This document shows, piece by piece, positions 54,846 through 64,000 of a DNA stretch of 64,000 bases. The notes under the pieces were generated by a model. It saw nothing but the letters and a program-made list of their open reading frames with translations. It was not told the origin of the DNA and searched no databases. Source of the DNA: Amoebidium appalachense (Eukaryota; Ichthyosporea); assembly GCA_963693365.1 (NCBI GenBank), contig CAVNZM010000016.1, positions 6,138,001-6,202,000 on the forward strand, given 5' to 3'. A program made the position numbers and the translations under genes. Numbering within the stretch: position 1 is the stretch's first letter; each line of letters opens with the position of its first letter.

Positions 54846-57800
54846 ATGGCGACATCTTGTGTCTATTTGCTAGCCTTGTGCGGTTCCGCCTTGGGCCATG
54901 GCTACCTGGCTAAGCCGCCGGCACGTAACGCTTTGTACACTATGGGATACACCACCCAGCCAGCAAATTACGACGTTATGAGCCTCAACGCTGGAGGTGA
55001 GAGTTTCTTTTATGTTACGCAAGATCAGTATATGGCCTTTCCTCCTTTTTTTCTACAGCTGTGTTCACAACACATGACGAGAGAACAAGAAACAAGAGCC
55101 AATTTCTAACAAACCATGCTAGGCATATGCATTCGTGCTGCAGTGGTATGTAGGCATTATATATAGAGTAGGGTGTACAGTCATGTGATCCCGCTTGAAC
55201 ATATCGTATTTGTGCATTATTACAGGTGGGTCATTCGAGCTGTAATTCGTAGGGGCGTACCTAAAATATTTTTTTTTTCTCTTTGCAGGTGTGGCAGCTG
55301 TTGCTGCTAACGGTCACGGTATCTGCGGTGACCCGGCATCCACGCCAACCCCTCGGCCACACGAGGCAGGCGGCATGTACGCCAACGGCTTCATCCCCGT
55401 CGAGTCTGTTTTCCGCACAGGCCAGACCATCAGCACGACTGTGCGCATCACGGCCATGCACTGGGGCACATACATCTTCCGCTTGTGTGTGCTCTCAAAC
55501 CCAGACAAGCTTACGCCTGAGACCGAGGAATGTTTTGCAAAATACACGCTGCAGCGTGCCGATGGGTTGGGTACGGGCTACACGTTCAACAAAACGGATG
55601 TGTCTGGTATGGACTACAAAATGCAGGTCAACCTGCCTGCTGGGGTGACGTGTGACCGTTGTGTGATGCAGTGGTACTGGAAGGCGGCTAACTCACCCGA
55701 TGCCCCGTATCAAGAAGAGGTGGGTTCATTCCACCCATTGTAGCTTTGAACACGATCGATTACTTCGAACGCATGACAACGTTAACACTTTTGCACCTGC
55801 CCCATATCTGAGGGTCCCTCCACAAAGCACCGGGGCAGTACTTTTTCGCTAAAAATCTGATATCAATACATAAGCAGCTTAGCTCAAAACAAAGTTGTAA
55901 TTGTTTTCGGGTTATATAAGTTGTTGGATCTCTATTTATAAGGTGATAATCATTAGAAGCTTTAGGTAGGTTGAAAAGTGGATGTTTTCTGACAGACACA
56001 ATACTCCTTCCATCCAGTTCTGGAACTGTGCAGACATCAAGATTGTTGCATCCGACGGCACGAACACAATTCCGTCCTCCTATTCCTCACCGGCCACAAC
56101 CACAGCCTCTGTTGTCGCTACGACCACCGTTCAACCTCCTGTGACCACCCTTGCTACCAGTACCACTGCCACCACCACTGCCACCACCACTAGCGCTGCA
56201 AGCACCACCACTGCAACCCCACCACCCCCGAACACTGACAACAAAATGGTTATGGGCTACTACACTAACTGGGCTCAGTACCGCCCGACGGGATACCAGT
56301 TCTTCCCGGAGAACATCAATGCCCGGCTGTTCACCCATCTGGCCTATGCATTTGCAAAGGTTGAGGCAGGCACGTACAAGGTGCTGCCGTACGAGTGGAA
56401 CGACGTGCTCGACTACACGGACGGCATGTACGTTCGCTTCCACAAGCACGTCAGGGCCCAGAATCCCAGCATCAAGACCGTCATTTCGTAAGTGTTCTTG
56501 TTTACCCATTCCGCAGTTGGAATACCCTCTTTCTCCCTCGCTAGCTTGTGTTCTCTGCATTCGAGTATGTATATGTCCCCGGCCCACCAACCCCTCACAC
56601 ATTTACCGAAGTTCGCTCAAAACCCAAAGTGTTTCCCCCTGCCGTGAGCATAGTTATTAATAGTTCCAACTTTACTGACGGTTTGCTCCAATACAGGATT
56701 GGTGGGTGGAACTTCAGCCAGAACACTCGCATCTTCAACGACGCAGCCGCGACACCCGAGAGCCGCCTTGCATTTGCAAACAACGTGATTGCGTTTGTGC
56801 GGCAGCACGGGTTTGACGGGGTGGACATTGACTGGGAGTACCCCGAGGCCGCCGACCGCAGCAACTTCACCCTCCTGCTGCAGGTTCTGCGCCAGCGCAT
56901 CGCCGCAGAGGCCCAGGCAACGGGCAAGGCACCCCTCTTGGTGGGCATTGCCGTCTATGCGGGGCACACGCAGATCGGCAGCAAGTACGAGGTGACGCAG
57001 ATAGCGCAGTATGTGGACTGGGTGGGCGTCATGTCCTACGACCTGTATGGCTCGTGGGAGGCCCAGACCCGCGGCCACACCCAGCTCTACCCCCTCGATG
57101 CCTCCAACCCCAACGAGTTCTCGGTGCAGCGCGGCATGGCCGCATGGGCTGCCGGGGTGCCGGCCGACAAACTGCTCATGGGCATAGCCACCTACGGCCG
57201 CTCCTTCACGCTGGCCAGCCCAGGGGTGTCCACCGGCAAGCCCTGCAACATGCTGGCAAACACCGTGCAGCCGGCGCCCAGCGGCCCGCAGACGAGGGAG
57301 GCCGGGTTCATGGCCTACTACGAGATCCAGAGGCTGGCGGCGCAGGCCGGGGCGGTGAGGTGCGAGGACATGCAGCAGACATTCTCGGCGGTGGTGCAGG
57401 CCGGCAACGTGTGGGTGGGCTACGACACGGTGGGCACGCTGGCAGCCAAGGTCGGGCACCTGAAGGCCAGCGGGTACCGTGGGGCCATGTTCTGGGCGCT
57501 GGACCTGGACGACTTTGCCAACGGCTACCCACTGATCTCCTCCGTGGCCACCGCCCTGCTGACAAACGCAACAAACCCATCAACTACGGCTACGTCCACT
57601 TCTGCACTCACCACCACCACTACTAAGGCACCTACCACCACAACCACCACCACTAAGGTACCTACCACCACCACCACCACCCAAGTACCCACCACAACAG
57701 CAACAACAACCACCACCACCAAGGCACCTACCACCACCACCTCCACCACCAAGGCACCTACCACCACCACCACAACGACCAAAGCACCTACAACAACTAT

Positions 57801-58098
57801 CACAACCACCACCACTAAAGCACCTACCACCACCACGACCACCACCACCACCACCACTGCCGCCACCACCACCACCACTTCATCTGGAAGCATGGTTTGT
57901 GTCTCCCTGGTTAGCAACGTCAGCAATGAGTGGTGTCGTGCCAACGGGTGTGAGGTGAATGTTGGCTACTGCAAAATGATCGACCCGAATGCACCCCAAC
58001 CAGTGTGCAAGTCACTCGTTGCAAACATAGCTGATTCCTGGTGTCGTGGTTTCCCTAACTGCTATAACCCGGGCATCTGTGCTTACGTAATGCCGTAG
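54846..58098 (+). CDS. secreted LPMO (AA15-like)-GH18 chitinase fusion with C-terminal Cys-rich modules, four exons
   Basis: Exons 54846..54996, 55289..55719, 56018..56487, 56697..58098; phases 1, 0, 2 all join; 817 residues. Signal peptide 1-17 (MATSCVYLLALCGSALG) is followed by His18, the first residue of the copper histidine brace (HGYLAKPPARN). The LPMO domain (18 to about 205) has the second brace His in NGHGICGDP, LPAGVTCDRCVMQWYW and FWNCADIKI, the pattern I associate with AA15. A Thr/Ala-rich linker (about 209-265) leads to a GH18 domain (about 271-645): MGYYTNW, SIGGWNFS, and the catalytic DGVDIDWEYPE with Glu398. A second Thr linker with KAPTTTT repeats (about 650-745) leads to two short Cys-rich modules (VSNEWCRANGC and IADSWCRGFPNC), probably carbohydrate-binding. 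Together this would oxidise and hydrolyse chitin outside the cell, in wall remodelling or feeding. The splice between FWNCADI and the LPMO body makes a single product the best model; separate genes are unlikely. Confidence 0.93.
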
Positions 58099-58790
58099 AA
58101 ATGTCCTAAGGAATTTATTTAAAGTAGACTGTACATGTAATTACACTGTGTGTAAGTAGTAATGGTGAGCTGGTAGCACTATAAAACGAAGTATTAGCTT
58201 TAGCCGTTTAGCTGTATCAAAGCACTAGACCGACTCCCCTGGCTGCTAATAATCGATACGAGGTATTGATAGTGTTAAAGCCTTGGCCCGAAAGTAATCC
58301 GTGAAAGTTTTAGGTGGGACTGTAATCCGTGATGTATTTTTAGGTGCACGTGGGACTAGTACTTGAATCTAGTTGCACTGAATGATTTAACCGATGTGAG
58401 ATTGAATGTACTTGGCATTGAAATGTACAACATCCTTGTGCTTTTGGCAAACAATAAAAGCACACAATTGTGGTTCAAAATAATCGTAAATTGTAGCCCC
58501 GAAACGCTACCACGTCCACCCCCCATCAGCCCATGTTGCATAAACTCCACATACATATGCATACGCACATGTGTACACAGCCTCCACACCCTGACAAGTG
58601 AACGAATGTGCACACGTAGTCGCACCCACATTCGCATCTCTTGGGTTCAATTCGTGCTCAGGTTGAGGCTTAGCCAACCCCGGGATAAGGTAGTTTGGTC
58701 AATGCACACACACGCACAAAAAAAAGGAAGAAAGAAAAAAAAAAAAAAAGGAAGAAGAAAAAAAGGATGGGTGGGCGGTGGTGGAGGACC

Positions 58791-58858
<68 letters not shown>

Positions 58859-58918
58859 GCGTGCGTGCGTGCGTGCGTGCGTGTTTGTGTGTGTGTGTGT
58901 GTGTGCGTGTGTGTGTGC

Positions 58919-58950
<32 letters not shown>

Positions 58951-58965
58951 ACATGTGTGCGTGCG

Positions 58966-59028
<63 letters not shown>

Positions 59029-59151
59029 ATGGTGTTGGTGGGGGGTTGGGGTGGGATGGGAAACACGATAAGGCTTCATAAGGAAAAAAAAAAGGGGGAG
59101 GGGGGAGGGGAAGATAGAGAGAGGGGGGAAAGGGAGGAAGGGTGGGGGGGG

Positions 59152-59185
<34 letters not shown>

Positions 59186-59631
59186 TGGGGTGGGGGCGAG
59201 GAGGAGGAGGAGGGGGGGGGAGGGGGGGGAGGAAGCGGAAAAAAATTACGAAGACGCAGGAAAGCACATACTGGCACCACCCACACAGCTGACATACACA
59301 CACAAAAAACCACAAAATTGGCACCAGCAAAAATAGTGATAAAATACAGTTACATGTACGTAGTACAGGGCAAAAATACTCATCTTCTATACAAATTGTA
59401 CTCGCGCACACTTCGATAAATTATGCATGCACATACAGATATGCCAAGACTGTAGTTGTAATATTACTGATCAGCTAAGTAGGCTATTGAGTTATCCGAT
59501 GCCAGTTTCTCCATGTTTACACGTGTTCAAGAGCTTTGCTTGCGGTCTGTGAACACAGCAGTGCCCCTAAAATATTCTTTTGGCGCTAAATATACCAGAA
59601 AGTACAAACACCAGGCACAAGTGCCCGGTGA

Positions 59632-59670
<39 letters not shown>

Positions 59671-59826
59671 CTCCCCCCCCAAAAAGAAAAAAAAAAAAAA
59701 AATACAAACAAACAAAAAAAACAAAACAAAACAAAAAAACACCACATAGCTTTGATATTCCCAATCGGTTGTCTACAATGTGGATAGGGCGACATGTACA
59801 CACGCAAGTAGAGTGCAGGGACATGA

Positions 59827-59887
<61 letters not shown>

Positions 59888-59964
59888 CTTGTGCGCAAAT
59901 GTTTGTCTGTGTCACATTCGTATGCCTAACCACACCAGCTTTTCTACAAAGTGTCATGCAATCC

Positions 59965-59995
<31 letters not shown>

Positions 59996-60188
59996 AAACA
60001 ACGATTGTTTCAACTTACACCCCCAATCTTCAAACCTACACACCCTATTGTTTCCACTTAGATAGATATCCTATTCTATCAACTTACACACCCAATCATT
60101 TCAAATTACACATTCTATCCTATCTTATTAACTTACATACCCCTTGCCATTACCCCACGGCCTTACATCATTCTGATCGGTACCAGAA
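58099..60188. other. 3' flank with microsatellites; no gene seen
   Basis: An AATAAA at about 58453 may serve the chitinase transcript. (GT)n at 58793-58856 and 58970-59028, GTGC-rich DNA between them, G-runs at 59145-59184, C-run 59634-59667, A-rich 59683-59740, (GT)n 59827-59884 and a C-run/A-run pair at 59963-59998. A diverged TTTCAACTTACACACCC-type short repeat occupies about 60005-60135. Confidence 0.55.
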
Positions 60189-63761
<3,573 letters not shown>

Positions 63762-63765
63762 CTGT

Positions 63766-63813
<48 letters not shown>

Positions 63814-63834
63814 GGGAGGAGGGGGGCATGTGAG

Positions 63835-63874
<40 letters not shown>

Positions 63875-63891
63875 GTGTGTGTGCGTGCGTG

Positions 63892-63957
<66 letters not shown>

Positions 63958-64000
63958 AGTGCGTTTGTGTGTGAGCGCACGTGTGTATGTGTGTGTGCCC
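63762..64000. repeat. (GT)n and G-run, intron upstream of the last visible exon
   Basis: (GT)n 63763-63780, G-run 63781-63811, (GT)n 63837-63945. Read on the gene's strand this is (CA)n ending in the CAG acceptor at 63762-63764. Confidence 0.85.

Overview
This is a eukaryotic nuclear window. It has interrupted genes with GT-AG introns, TATA and CCAAT promoter elements, two reverse-transcriptase retroelements, and no bacterial operon structure. The gene set is a MAD2 spindle-checkpoint protein, a CWH43/PGAP2IP-type GPI-remodelling pair, an inositol-polyphosphate 5-phosphatase with C1 zinc fingers, and a secreted LPMO-chitinase fusion. It suggests a chitin-associated unicellular eukaryote. A unicellular opisthokont or holozoan such as an ichthyosporean is my guess, at low confidence. 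Introns and intergenic DNA are packed with C/G homopolymers of up to about 70 nt, (GT/CA)n and (CT/GA)n.

Layout. 0.14-1.5 kb (-): a DUF6729-like, probably transposon-derived protein. 1.7-8.7 kb: two head-to-head CWH43/PGAP2IP-like genes, each damaged; the (-) copy lacks the catalytic end and the (+) copy has two one-base frame breaks. 8.7-14.3 kb: no gene seen, but two copies of a palindromic element and long microsatellites. 14.3-15.7 kb (-): an intronless seven-helix membrane protein. 18.4-24.9 kb (-): MAD2 in five coding exons. 25.8-45.5 kb (+): the 5-phosphatase in 16 coding exons, with a reverse transcriptase in intron 3 and a 2.3 kb, 24-bp minisatellite in intron 13. 45.5-51.4 kb: no gene recognised. 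51.4-54.1 kb: a degenerate LINE. 54.8-58.1 kb (+): the LPMO-GH18 chitinase in four exons. 60.2-64 kb (-): the last two visible exons of an unrecognised charged protein that continues beyond the window.

The exon models of the three best genes were checked by eye for splice dinucleotides and reading phase at every junction; they add up to 203 (MAD2), 913 (5-phosphatase) and 817 (LPMO-GH18) residues. MAD2 and the 5-phosphatase are divergent neighbours sharing an 870-bp promoter region.

The most unusual points are: three C1 domains inserted inside the catalytic fold of the 5-phosphatase, between its first metal-binding Glu and the rest of the domain; one secreted polypeptide joining an oxidative and a hydrolytic chitin-degrading enzyme; many exons whose 3' splice site is the end of a (CA)n microsatellite; and several local repeat families not explained by the genes. 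No tools were used, so family assignments rest on motif recognition.
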